Below, in pieces: positions 1 to 5,647 of a stretch of DNA of 13,550 bases. The first letter of the stretch is position 1, and the number at the start of each line of letters is the position of its first letter. A program made the translations under genes and the position numbers. The notes below the pieces were generated by a model. That model saw nothing but the letters and a program-made list of their open reading frames with translations. It made no database searches and was not told the DNA's origin. Source of the stretch: Mycoplasmatota bacterium (lineage in GTDB: Bacteria > Bacillota_I > Bacilli_A > Izemoplasmatales > Izemoplasmataceae); NCBI GenBank assembly GCA_022712785.1, contig JAFLJX010000256.1:1-13550 (forward strand). Reading direction: 5' to 3'.

Positions 1-10
1 TGTAGTTCCT

Positions 11-42
11 TAGTTATATTGTTTGGCAACTATATTATACCA
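11..42 (-). promoter_or_regulatory. Possible leftward promoter at the left edge
   Basis: On the minus strand, bases 42-34 read TGG TATAAT, an extended -10 element with a perfect hexamer. No good -35 is seen at 17 bp, which is tolerable for extended -10 promoters. It would drive a gene lying left of the window. Just downstream (11-32) the arms TAGTT and AACTA form a loose inverted repeat that could be an operator. The target gene is not visible, so this is a motif call only. Confidence 0.35.
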
Positions 43-72
43 TTTTTGATAGAAAAATAATCAGGAAAATAA

Positions 73-113
73 AAAAACTGATTTAAGCTTTAGTTATGCT
101 ATCATCAGTTTTT
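73..113 (-). terminator. Distal leftward terminator hairpin
   Basis: Arms 73-82 and 104-113 are perfect 10-bp complements (AAAAACTGAT / ATCAGTTTTT) with a 21-nt loop. Read leftward, the hairpin runs into a T-rich tract. It lies beyond a first terminator at 142-169 and may be a back-up terminator or mark the end of an older gene. Confidence 0.5.
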
Positions 114-141
114 CTTAACAACACGGTGCACCACACATCAG

Positions 142-169
142 AAAAAAAAAGAGCCATTAAATGGCTCTT
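142..169 (-). terminator. Intrinsic terminator of the DUF2089/SHOCT operon
   Basis: Arms AGAGCCAT (150-157) and ATGGCTCT (161-168) pair perfectly around a 3-nt loop. On the minus strand the stem is followed by nine Ts (150-142). It lies 11 bases past the stop of the last gene of the operon and is a textbook leftward terminator. Confidence 0.9.
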
Positions 170-179
170 GAGGAGAGTT

Positions 180-551
180 TTATTCAATTATTATTTCTAC
201 GATGTCTCCATCTGCTGATTCAATATCCACTATTTTTCCTAGAGATCCTGAATCAATCATTTCAAGTATCATTTCTATATCTAAATCCATACCTTCTAAT
301 TGATCAATCTTCATGAATCCTTTTCCATTTTTCATTGCTACTTTTGCGAATTCTAATGGTATTTGAACATTTACTTTGTCCCCATCTGCAGATAATACTT
401 TTATTTTAAACATTTTGAATGCTTGTTTTTTCGGTTTAACTACTGGAGTTGAGGGATTAATGTCTACTGCTTTTAGTAATTCTGCTCCCTCTGAAGCTGT
501 TATTGTCTTATTTGCTATCATTTCTAATATTCTTAATCTATCGTCACTCAT
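180..551 (-). CDS. SHOCT-like / YvlB-tail small protein
   Basis: A 123-residue soluble protein. Residues 4-28 form a SHOCT-like helical motif (RILEMIANKTITASEGAELL). The C-terminal part (about 45-123) ends in an acidic hydrophobic tail with SADGDIVEIIIE. The same layout is seen in the protein at 1074-1424, so the two are probably paralogues. Related proteins often accompany DUF2089 or DUF4097 genes, but their biochemical role is not established. An in-frame GTG at 560 would add three residues, but it lies inside the ribosome-binding site (GAAAGGGTG). The ATG at 551, about 8 nt after that site, is the better start. It is the last gene of the leftward operon and is followed directly by a strong terminator. 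It has no predicted membrane segment or catalytic motif. Confidence 0.85.
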   Translation of the reverse strand: MSDDRLRILEMIANKTITASEGAELLKAVDINPSTPVVKPKKQAFKMFKIKVLSADGDKVNVQIPLEFAKVAMKNGKGFMKIDQLEGMDLDIEMILEMIDSGSLGKIVDIESADGDIVEIIIE

Positions 552-572
552 ATATGTCACCCTTTCATTTTA

Positions 573-692
573 TTATTTTATTTGTTGTTTACTTCTACTA
601 TATCGCCTGTTATTTCTAGATTCCTCTAGCAACAACCTTTTTGATGAAATTCTATGATTTGATATAGCTAGTAATATATCGTTTTCAAACAT
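573..692 (-). CDS. 39-codon mini-ORF, possible deleted SHOCT-like relic
   Basis: An ATG at 692 sits 8 nt after a perfect AGGAGG site and opens a 39-codon frame ending in TAA at 573-575. Its first residues (MFENDILLAISNHRISSK) resemble the SHOCT-like start of its neighbours in the spacing of IL, N, I and LL. In another frame of the same DNA the bases just before a TAA at 578-580 encode NLEITGDIVEVNNK. That closely resembles the SADGDIVEI tail of the next gene, and a TAG precedes it. The simplest reading is a third paralogue that lost its middle and its frame. An intact 39-residue peptide is the alternative. The upstream gene's stop overlaps the ribosome-binding site, so translation is plausible. 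Confidence 0.45.
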   Translation of the reverse strand: MFENDILLAISNHRISSKRLLLEESRNNRRYSRSKQQIK

Positions 693-704
693 ATTGTTTA
701 CCTC

Positions 705-1064
705 CTACCTCATTAATTTTACAGCTTCTGATGCAGTTATTTCGCCGTTTTCAAGTCTCCTAAATATTTCTTCTTTATTTGCTTTTTCTTCATTGGATAC
801 TTCATAACCTAAACTTACTATTACTTCATCTAAATTTCTTTTAACTGTTGGATATGAAATACCAAGTTCTTTCTCGATTTGTTTAATATTACCTTTGTTT
901 TTGATGAATACTTCTATAAAGTATAAATGCTCTTTTGATAAGTAGCTAAATTTTGATAATTGGAACTCTCCACTGATCTCTGTATTACAATTTGAACATT
1001 TTAATCTTGTTACGTTTAAATCACTTTGACAAATTGGACATTCACCTATAACATTTCTAATCAT
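705..1064 (-). CDS. DUF2089-type zinc-ribbon HTH regulator with SHOCT-like tail
   Basis: A 119-residue protein of the DUF2089 type. Cysteines 9, 12, 23 and 26 form two CxxC pairs that would bind one zinc. Residues about 45-85 form a helix-turn-helix (NIKQIEKELGISYPTVKRNL), so it probably binds DNA. Residues 97-118 (EEIFRRLENGEITASEAVKL) repeat the SHOCT-like motif found at the N-terminus of both neighbouring proteins. The start ATG follows an AGGAGG site 5 nt away, and the TAG stop of the upstream gene overlaps that site, which suggests coupled translation. It is the likely transcriptional regulator of this operon, possibly acting on the direct repeats near the promoter. That last point is inference. 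The length is normal for the family. Confidence 0.88.
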   Translation of the reverse strand: MIRNVIGECPICQSDLNVTRLKCSNCNTEISGEFQLSKFSYLSKEHLYFIEVFIKNKGNIKQIEKELGISYPTVKRNLDEVIVSLGYEVSNEEKANKEEIFRRLENGEITASEAVKLMR

Positions 1065-1073
1065 TTTATCCTC

Positions 1074-1424
1074 CTATATAACCCTAATATCTATTTGTGC
1101 ATCTTTTGAATCAATATTGATGCGTGTATTTTTTGAATACTTTAACATTTCTAATATTTCTGAAACATCAACACCATCGTCTTTTATAAATCTTTTCCCA
1201 ATTCTCAATCCTATTCTTGCGAATATCATTGGGAATGGCAGAGCGAATAATATCTTTAAAAATGTATTAACACCCTTCCCTTCTTCAGGAACATGTATTT
1301 TCATTTTCACAAAGTATGCTTTTTTACCCATTCTTACTTTCTTAACTGGGTACAATTCTTTCATAGCATCTTCGGCGGATATTTCATTATTCTCAAGTTT
1401 ATTAAGAATTAAATCATATTTCAT
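1074..1424 (-). CDS. SHOCT-like / YvlB-tail protein, first gene of operon
   Basis: A 116-residue protein. Residues 5-24 (LILNKLENNEISAEDAMKEL) match the SHOCT-like motif. A basic linker follows, then a hydrophobic stretch at 55-70 (FLKILFALPFPMIFAR) too short and proline-rich for a sure membrane span. The end is strand-like (INIDSKDAQIDIRVI). It is similar in layout to the protein at 180-551. Its ribosome-binding site (AAAAGGA) is rather far, about 12 nt, from the ATG. The gene ends in TAG inside the ribosome-binding site of the DUF2089 gene. Function is unknown. The motif shared with the regulator suggests direct interaction or a shared partner, as inference. Confidence 0.82.
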   Translation of the reverse strand: MKYDLILNKLENNEISAEDAMKELYPVKKVRMGKKAYFVKMKIHVPEEGKGVNTFLKILFALPFPMIFARIGLRIGKRFIKDDGVDVSEILEMLKYSKNTRINIDSKDAQIDIRVI

Positions 1425-1444
1425 CTGTTAATCACGTCCTTTTG

Positions 1445-1478
1445 TTAACTTTCTTAATTTTCGCATTAACTTTCTTAA
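1445..1478 (-). repeat. Tandem 13-bp direct repeats, candidate operator
   Basis: Two perfect copies of TTAAGAAAGTTAA (minus strand) occupy 1478-1466 and 1457-1445. They are 21 bp apart, two helical turns, so they lie on the same DNA face. With the start of transcription expected near 1482, they lie in the first 40 bases of the leader. Such a position fits a repressor roadblock. The DUF2089 HTH protein encoded downstream is the obvious candidate ligand. Confidence 0.65.
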
Positions 1479-1488
1479 GTACACCTTT

Positions 1489-1517
1489 ATACTATCCTAC
1501 ATCAAAAACATTGTCAA
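1489..1517 (-). promoter_or_regulatory. Promoter of the DUF2089/SHOCT operon
   Basis: On the minus strand, a perfect -35 TTGACA (1517-1512) is followed after exactly 17 bp by a -10 TAGTAT (1494-1489). Transcription should start near 1482, giving a leader of about 58 nt before the ATG at 1424. Confidence 0.8.
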
Positions 1518-1560
1518 CACTTTTGTATACTTTTTATTAATATATTTAATATAGACATTA

Positions 1561-1604
1561 AAAAAATCAATATTTTCATTGAAATAATGAATAATATTGA
1601 TTTT
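1561..1604 (-). terminator. Leftward terminator after the TPR-like gene
   Basis: An AT-rich hairpin of two stacked stems: AAAATCAATATT (1563-1574) pairs with 1593-1604, and TTCATT (1575-1580) pairs with AATGAA (1586-1591) around GAAAT. Read leftward it ends in seven Ts. It starts five bases after the stop of the gene at 1609 and closes the uvrB/M48 operon. Confidence 0.8.
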
Positions 1605-1608
1605 AGTA

Positions 1609-2328
1609 TTAATTTGAGCTTAATTTTTCTAATAAAGCATGCCCTTTAGTTACCTGGTCTAATTTAAAATCTCTTTTTGTCACAAATTCGAGTACAGCAA
1701 CTGCGTCTTCGTCTTTACCTTGTGCTATATAAGCGAGAGATAAATAGTATTCTAATTCGATAACTCGATATACTTGTCTTTGTTTTGGTATTAAATCAAA
1801 CATTAGATCTACTGCTTTTGTATATTCTTCTTTCATTAAGTGAAGTGGAGCTTTTAATACCATTAAGTCATTGCGGAAAGTATTCCCAAGACTTCCTTCA
1901 CTTACTTCATCCCATTTATCCTCATAACCATTTATATCTTTTTTATTATATAATAACTTTAATTTCATCTCTTCATATAATAATAATTCTTTTGGTTTTA
2001 ATTTCTTTGTATCAATCTTTTTTATGTCATCTTCGATTGTGTCAAAGTTTCCATTATATAGATTACCATAAGATAAATACAATAAATATTTAGATTGGTC
2101 TTTATCTTTAAGTTTCTCATTAACATTCTCTATATGTTTTTCTACATCACATTCTTTTTCTAAAAAATATAAATTTTTATCTTTTTTTCTATTTGCGTAT
2201 AAAATAAATAAAACAATAAACACTAGAAGTATCATGACTATTACATATGTTTCCAAATACTGACTAAGAATACTAACTACTACATAGGCAATTAATACTT
2301 GAAGCATAATTTTTATATATTTACTCAT
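1609..2328 (-). CDS. Two-TM membrane protein with TPR-like domain
   Basis: A 239-residue protein. Two hydrophobic segments (about 7-24 and 27-46) form an N-terminal hairpin in the membrane, followed by RKK, so the remaining 190 residues should be cytoplasmic. That domain is all helical. Helices around 79-105 and 187-219 (YYLSLAYIAQGKDEDAVAVLEF) have the spacing of tetratricopeptide repeats. No catalytic motif is seen. The gene starts 4 bases after the stop of the M48 protease gene, and that stop (TAA) is within its AAAGGA ribosome-binding site, so the two are translationally coupled. A scaffold or adaptor for the protease is a reasonable inference, but I do not recognise a named family. Confidence 0.82.
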   Translation of the reverse strand: MSKYIKIMLQVLIAYVVVSILSQYLETYVIVMILLVFIVLFILYANRKKDKNLYFLEKECDVEKHIENVNEKLKDKDQSKYLLYLSYGNLYNGNFDTIEDDIKKIDTKKLKPKELLLYEEMKLKLLYNKKDINGYEDKWDEVSEGSLGNTFRNDLMVLKAPLHLMKEEYTKAVDLMFDLIPKQRQVYRVIELEYYLSLAYIAQGKDEDAVAVLEFVTKRDFKLDQVTKGHALLEKLSSN

Positions 2329-2332
2329 CAGT

Positions 2333-3571
2333 TTATCCTTTAATTGCTTCTATAGCTTGTAGTCTATCCGCAACTGGCGGATGAGAATAAGTTAACTTAA
2401 CATATAAAGGATGAGGAGTTAAATTAGAGAAGTTTTCTTTAGATAATATTTTAAGTGCATTCATCATAGGAACTTTAAATCCGTTATCAGCAGCGTATTT
2501 ATCAGCTTGATATTCATGTTTTCTAGATATCCCAGAAGTTATTGCACCAATTATAATTGATATCGGAGATAATAAAACTCCAAAAATAATTAATCCGAAT
2601 CCAAAGTGAACATCATCGAATCCAAATGCAGTACTTAATAGTGGAGATTTTAAAGTAAATAGTAGAACTCCTAGATTAACTGAAATCATAATACTTGATT
2701 GAATAATACCTGAATATACGTGTTTGTGTTTACTATGTCCTATTTCATGTGCTAAAACAGCCACAATTTCGTCAGGACTCATTTTTTCAATCAAAGTGTC
2801 ATATAATACTACTTGCTTCATTTTACCAAGACCGCTAAAATAAGCATTCAATTTAGTTGATCTCTTAGAAGCGTCTATTACACTAATTTTGGTTACTTCG
2901 TATCCGACTTTAGTTCCAAAAGCATTTATCTTATCCTTTAATTCCCCTTCTTCTAGAGGTTTTAGCTTGTTAAATAAAGGAACTATTAGTTTTACATAGA
3001 ACATACTTACAAATAACATTATAGCTACTATGCTAGCCCATGAAGTAATAAAGAACCAGTTACCTGCTTTATCATAGAGTGTAAATAATAGATATACTAA
3101 TCCACCACCAAAGATGATAGTGAGTAATAAACTTTTTATTTTATCAATTACAAAAGTCTTTTTTGTAGATTTATTAAATCCATATCTTTCCTCAATACTG
3201 AATTTAGCATAGTACGAGAAAAATATATCAAAGAAATATGATATAAAGAAATAGATTCCAATAAAGATAAGAATTTGGATACTAAGGTTATTAGAAATTA
3301 CTTCTGATATATCTTTAAATACTATAAATAGTCCTGACAAGAGTATTACAAGGCTTAAGACAATTCCAAATACAGATTCTATAAGACTAAATCGATAGTT
3401 TTCCATACTGTATTTAAGCCATTTGTCATATTCTTCTTTTTCATATACATCATTTACTATTTTAGGGATTGGTGCGGTTCTATTATTGTAGTTTAAAATT
3501 GATAACCACAACTTAAACCCAAATGTCCCTATCATTAAAGCAACTATTAAAATTATTATAAACGTTTCCAT
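2333..3571 (-). CDS. M48 family membrane metalloprotease (Ste24-like)
   Basis: A 412-residue integral membrane peptidase of family M48. It resembles Ste24/CAAX prenyl protease 1 in having an N-terminal multi-helix M48_N region before the catalytic domain. The zinc motif HEIGH is at residues 275-279, and the third zinc ligand is Glu353 in KHEYQADKYA. The family's conserved SHPPVADRL is at 396-404. Hydrophobic segments fall at about 3-22, 64-87, 98-118, 148-165, 172-197, 286-306 and 324-347. It likely cleaves misfolded or specific membrane proteins, since bacteria of this type lack prenylated CAAX substrates. An AGGAGG site precedes the ATG. It lies 33 bases after uvrB with no terminator between, so co-transcription is likely, and it is coupled to the following TPR-like gene. 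Confidence 0.93.
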   Translation of the reverse strand: METFIIILIVALMIGTFGFKLWLSILNYNNRTAPIPKIVNDVYEKEEYDKWLKYSMENYRFSLIESVFGIVLSLVILLSGLFIVFKDISEVISNNLSIQILIFIGIYFFISYFFDIFFSYYAKFSIEERYGFNKSTKKTFVIDKIKSLLLTIIFGGGLVYLLFTLYDKAGNWFFITSWASIVAIMLFVSMFYVKLIVPLFNKLKPLEEGELKDKINAFGTKVGYEVTKISVIDASKRSTKLNAYFSGLGKMKQVVLYDTLIEKMSPDEIVAVLAHEIGHSKHKHVYSGIIQSSIMISVNLGVLLFTLKSPLLSTAFGFDDVHFGFGLIIFGVLLSPISIIIGAITSGISRKHEYQADKYAADNGFKVPMMNALKILSKENFSNLTPHPLYVKLTYSHPPVADRLQAIEAIKG

Positions 3572-3604
3572 ATTAAATCCTCCTATATTTTATCTTGTTT
3601 ATTA

Positions 3605-5569
3605 TTATAAACCAGCTTTGATTTCAAAGATTATATCTCTTAACTCTGCGGCTCTTTCAAAATCAAGTTTACCTGCCGCACTTCTCATTTGTTTTTGTAA
3701 ATCTTTTAATATAACTTCTTTTTCTTTTTTATTTAACTCGCTAAACTTCTTACCTTGCTCATCAATAACTTCTAATTTAATAGAAATTGATTCACTGATA
3801 TCCTTAATAATAGTTTTTGGTACTACATTGTTTAGTTTATTATATTCAATTTGTATTTCTCTTCTTCTTTTTGTTTCTTCAATAGCACCACTCATCGCAT
3901 CAGTAATTTTATCAGCATACATTATTACTAACCCATCACTATTTCTTGCAGCTCTACCTATTGTTTGAATTAAGCTTCTTTTACTTCTTAAGAATCCTTG
4001 TTTATCTGCGTCTAACATTGTGATTAAACTAACTTCAGGAATATCAAGCCCTTCTCTAAGAAGGTTTATTCCTACAAGAACATCATATGTCCCTAATCTT
4101 AATTCTCTAATAATTTCAGCTCTTTCCAACGTCTTAATCTCAGAATGAAGATAAGTTACTTTAATACCTATCTCTTTTAAGTAAGTTGTTAAGTCCTCAC
4201 TCATTTTAATAGTTAAGGTAGTAATCAAAGTTCTTTGGTTCTTTTCTATTCTTTTAAGTATTTCTTCAACAATATTATCTATTTGTCCTTTTTTGGGTCT
4301 AATTTCAATTAAAGGATCTAGTAATCCTGTCGGTCTTATTATTTGTTCAACGATATAGTCAGTTTGTTCAAATTCATAATCTCCAGGAGTTGCACTTAAA
4401 TAAACTATCTGACTTGTTTTACCTTTAAACTCTTCAAAGTTTAAAGGTCTATTATCAATAGCACTAGGTAATCTAAATCCGTAATCAACCAATGTAGTTT
4501 TTCTACTAAAATCACCTTTATGCATCCCTCTGACTTGAGGTAATGATACATGTGATTCATCTACTATTAATAAATAGTCATCACCAAAGAAATCCATTAG
4601 TGTTGAAGGAGTTTCCCCTGCTTTTCTTAGTGATAGATGCCTTGAATAATTTTCAACGCCAGGACAACTACCAATTTCTTTTAACATTTCTAAATCGTAA
4701 TTAGTTCTTTGTTTTATTCTTTCAACTTCTAATATATTGTCGTTTTCCTTAAAATATGCGATTCTTTCTTCTAACTCTTTTTCGATTCTTCCGATTCCTT
4801 CTTCTAGGTTATCTTTATTAGTAACGAACTGCGTAGCTGGGAAGATAGATATAACTTTATATTCATGAAGAACTTCTCCAGTAACGATATCAAACTCTCT
4901 AATTCTTTCAATTTCATCATCAAATAATTCTATTCTAACTCCTATGGTTTTTGAGTATGTAGGTAAGACTTCAATAACGTCACCTTTAACTCTAAATGAC
5001 CCTCTATTAAAGTCAAAATCATTTCTAGTAAACAACATATCAACTAATTTTCTTAATAGGTTGTTTCTTCCAAAATCATCACCAACTCTTAATGTTAACA
5101 TCGAGTTTTTATAATCTTCAGGATCTCCAATACCGTAAATACAAGAAACTGAAGCAACAACAATTACATCTTTTCTTTCAAGTAAAGATGCAGTTGCACT
5201 ATGTCTCATTTCATCAATTTCGTCATTGGTTTGTGCATCTTTTTCAATAAATAAATCACGACTTGGAACATATGCTTCAGGTTGATAATAATCATAATAT
5301 GATACAAAAAATTCAACTCTATTATTTGGAAAATATTGTTTAAATTCACTATATAATTGCCCAGCAAGGGTCTTATTATGAGCTAAAACAAGAGTAGGTT
5401 TGTTAATTTTAGCTATAACATTACTCATAGTAAAAGTCTTACCTGTGCCTGTTGCACCTAGTAACACTTGTTCTTTAACTCCATTTTTAATATTTTCAGC
5501 TATGTAATCAATCGCTTTAATTTGATCACCCATTGGTTTATAATTCGCGACTAACTCAAATTTATCCAT
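3605..5569 (-). CDS. uvrB: Excinuclease ABC subunit UvrB
   Basis: A full-length 654-residue UvrB, the damage-verifying helicase of nucleotide excision repair. It receives DNA from UvrA and then recruits UvrC for incision. Visible landmarks are Walker A GATGTGKT (38-45), the beta-hairpin YYDYYQPEAYVP (91-102) that clamps the DNA, the Walker B-type DESH (337-340), SATPGD (392-397), and motif VI QTIGRAARN (535-543). The C-terminal UVR domain (about 615-654, with KLDFERAAELRD) contacts UvrC. The ATG follows GGCGGTGAT, which fits the anti-SD sequence. Commonly uvrA follows uvrB. Here an M48 protease follows instead, with no terminator visible, which is unusual. No Bacillus-type LexA box was seen upstream. 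Confidence 0.98.
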   Translation of the reverse strand: MDKFELVANYKPMGDQIKAIDYIAENIKNGVKEQVLLGATGTGKTFTMSNVIAKINKPTLVLAHNKTLAGQLYSEFKQYFPNNRVEFFVSYYDYYQPEAYVPSRDLFIEKDAQTNDEIDEMRHSATASLLERKDVIVVASVSCIYGIGDPEDYKNSMLTLRVGDDFGRNNLLRKLVDMLFTRNDFDFNRGSFRVKGDVIEVLPTYSKTIGVRIELFDDEIERIREFDIVTGEVLHEYKVISIFPATQFVTNKDNLEEGIGRIEKELEERIAYFKENDNILEVERIKQRTNYDLEMLKEIGSCPGVENYSRHLSLRKAGETPSTLMDFFGDDYLLIVDESHVSLPQVRGMHKGDFSRKTTLVDYGFRLPSAIDNRPLNFEEFKGKTSQIVYLSATPGDYEFEQTDYIVEQIIRPTGLLDPLIEIRPKKGQIDNIVEEILKRIEKNQRTLITTLTIKMSEDLTTYLKEIGIKVTYLHSEIKTLERAEIIRELRLGTYDVLVGINLLREGLDIPEVSLITMLDADKQGFLRSKRSLIQTIGRAARNSDGLVIMYADKITDAMSGAIEETKRRREIQIEYNKLNNVVPKTIIKDISESISIKLEVIDEQGKKFSELNKKEKEVILKDLQKQMRSAAGKLDFERAAELRDIIFEIKAGL

Positions 5570-5588
5570 ACAATCACCGCCAATATAT

Positions 5589-5597
5589 ATTTTAACA
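5589..5597 (-). promoter_or_regulatory. uvrB promoter, extended -10
   Basis: On the minus strand, TGT TAAAAT (5597-5589) is an extended -10. Transcription would start near 5582, at the edge of the ribosome-binding site (GGCGGTGAT, 5581-5573), giving a leader of about 13 nt. No good -35 is seen. Confidence 0.5.
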
Positions 5598-5603
5598 CAT
5601 CAT

Positions 5604-5623
5604 AACATTAATAACATTAATGT
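5604..5623. promoter_or_regulatory. Palindromic direct repeat between divergent promoters
   Basis: ACATTAAT (5605-5612) and ATTAATGT (5616-5623) are perfect inverted arms around AAC. The same DNA is also a tandem direct repeat of AACATTAAT (5604-5612, 5613-5621). It sits between and partly over two divergent extended -10 elements, a natural operator position. It does not match known LexA boxes, so the cognate factor is unknown. Confidence 0.5.
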
Positions 5624-5631
5624 GGTAAAAT
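5622..5631 (+). promoter_or_regulatory. Radical SAM gene promoter, extended -10
   Basis: TGG TAAAAT (5623-5631, TG at 5623-5625 frame offset by the preceding GTG) gives an extended -10. Start of transcription would be near 5638, just at the GGTGAT ribosome-binding site (5638-5643), so the leader would be only about 10 nt. The -35 is poor. Confidence 0.45.
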
Positions 5632-5647
5632 ATATTTGGTGATAATT

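Noticed and set aside
552..560. GTG start three codons upstream of the SHOCT-like gene
   Set aside because: The GTG is part of the GAAAGGGTG ribosome-binding site. The same argument excludes the TTG at 5636 and the GTG at 12809 as starts.
376..657. Plus-strand open frame of 93 codons opposite the SHOCT-like gene
   Set aside because: It is antisense to a gene with good ribosome-binding site and family match, has a low-complexity hydrophobic translation and no ribosome-binding site.
1445..1478. Start of a CRISPR array
   Set aside because: Only two 13-bp units with an 8-bp gap. CRISPR repeats and spacers are longer and regular, and no cas gene is present.
5570..5647. LexA (SOS) box upstream of uvrB
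   Set aside because: No CGAAC-N4-GTTCG-type or similar site is present. The palindrome found has a different sequence.
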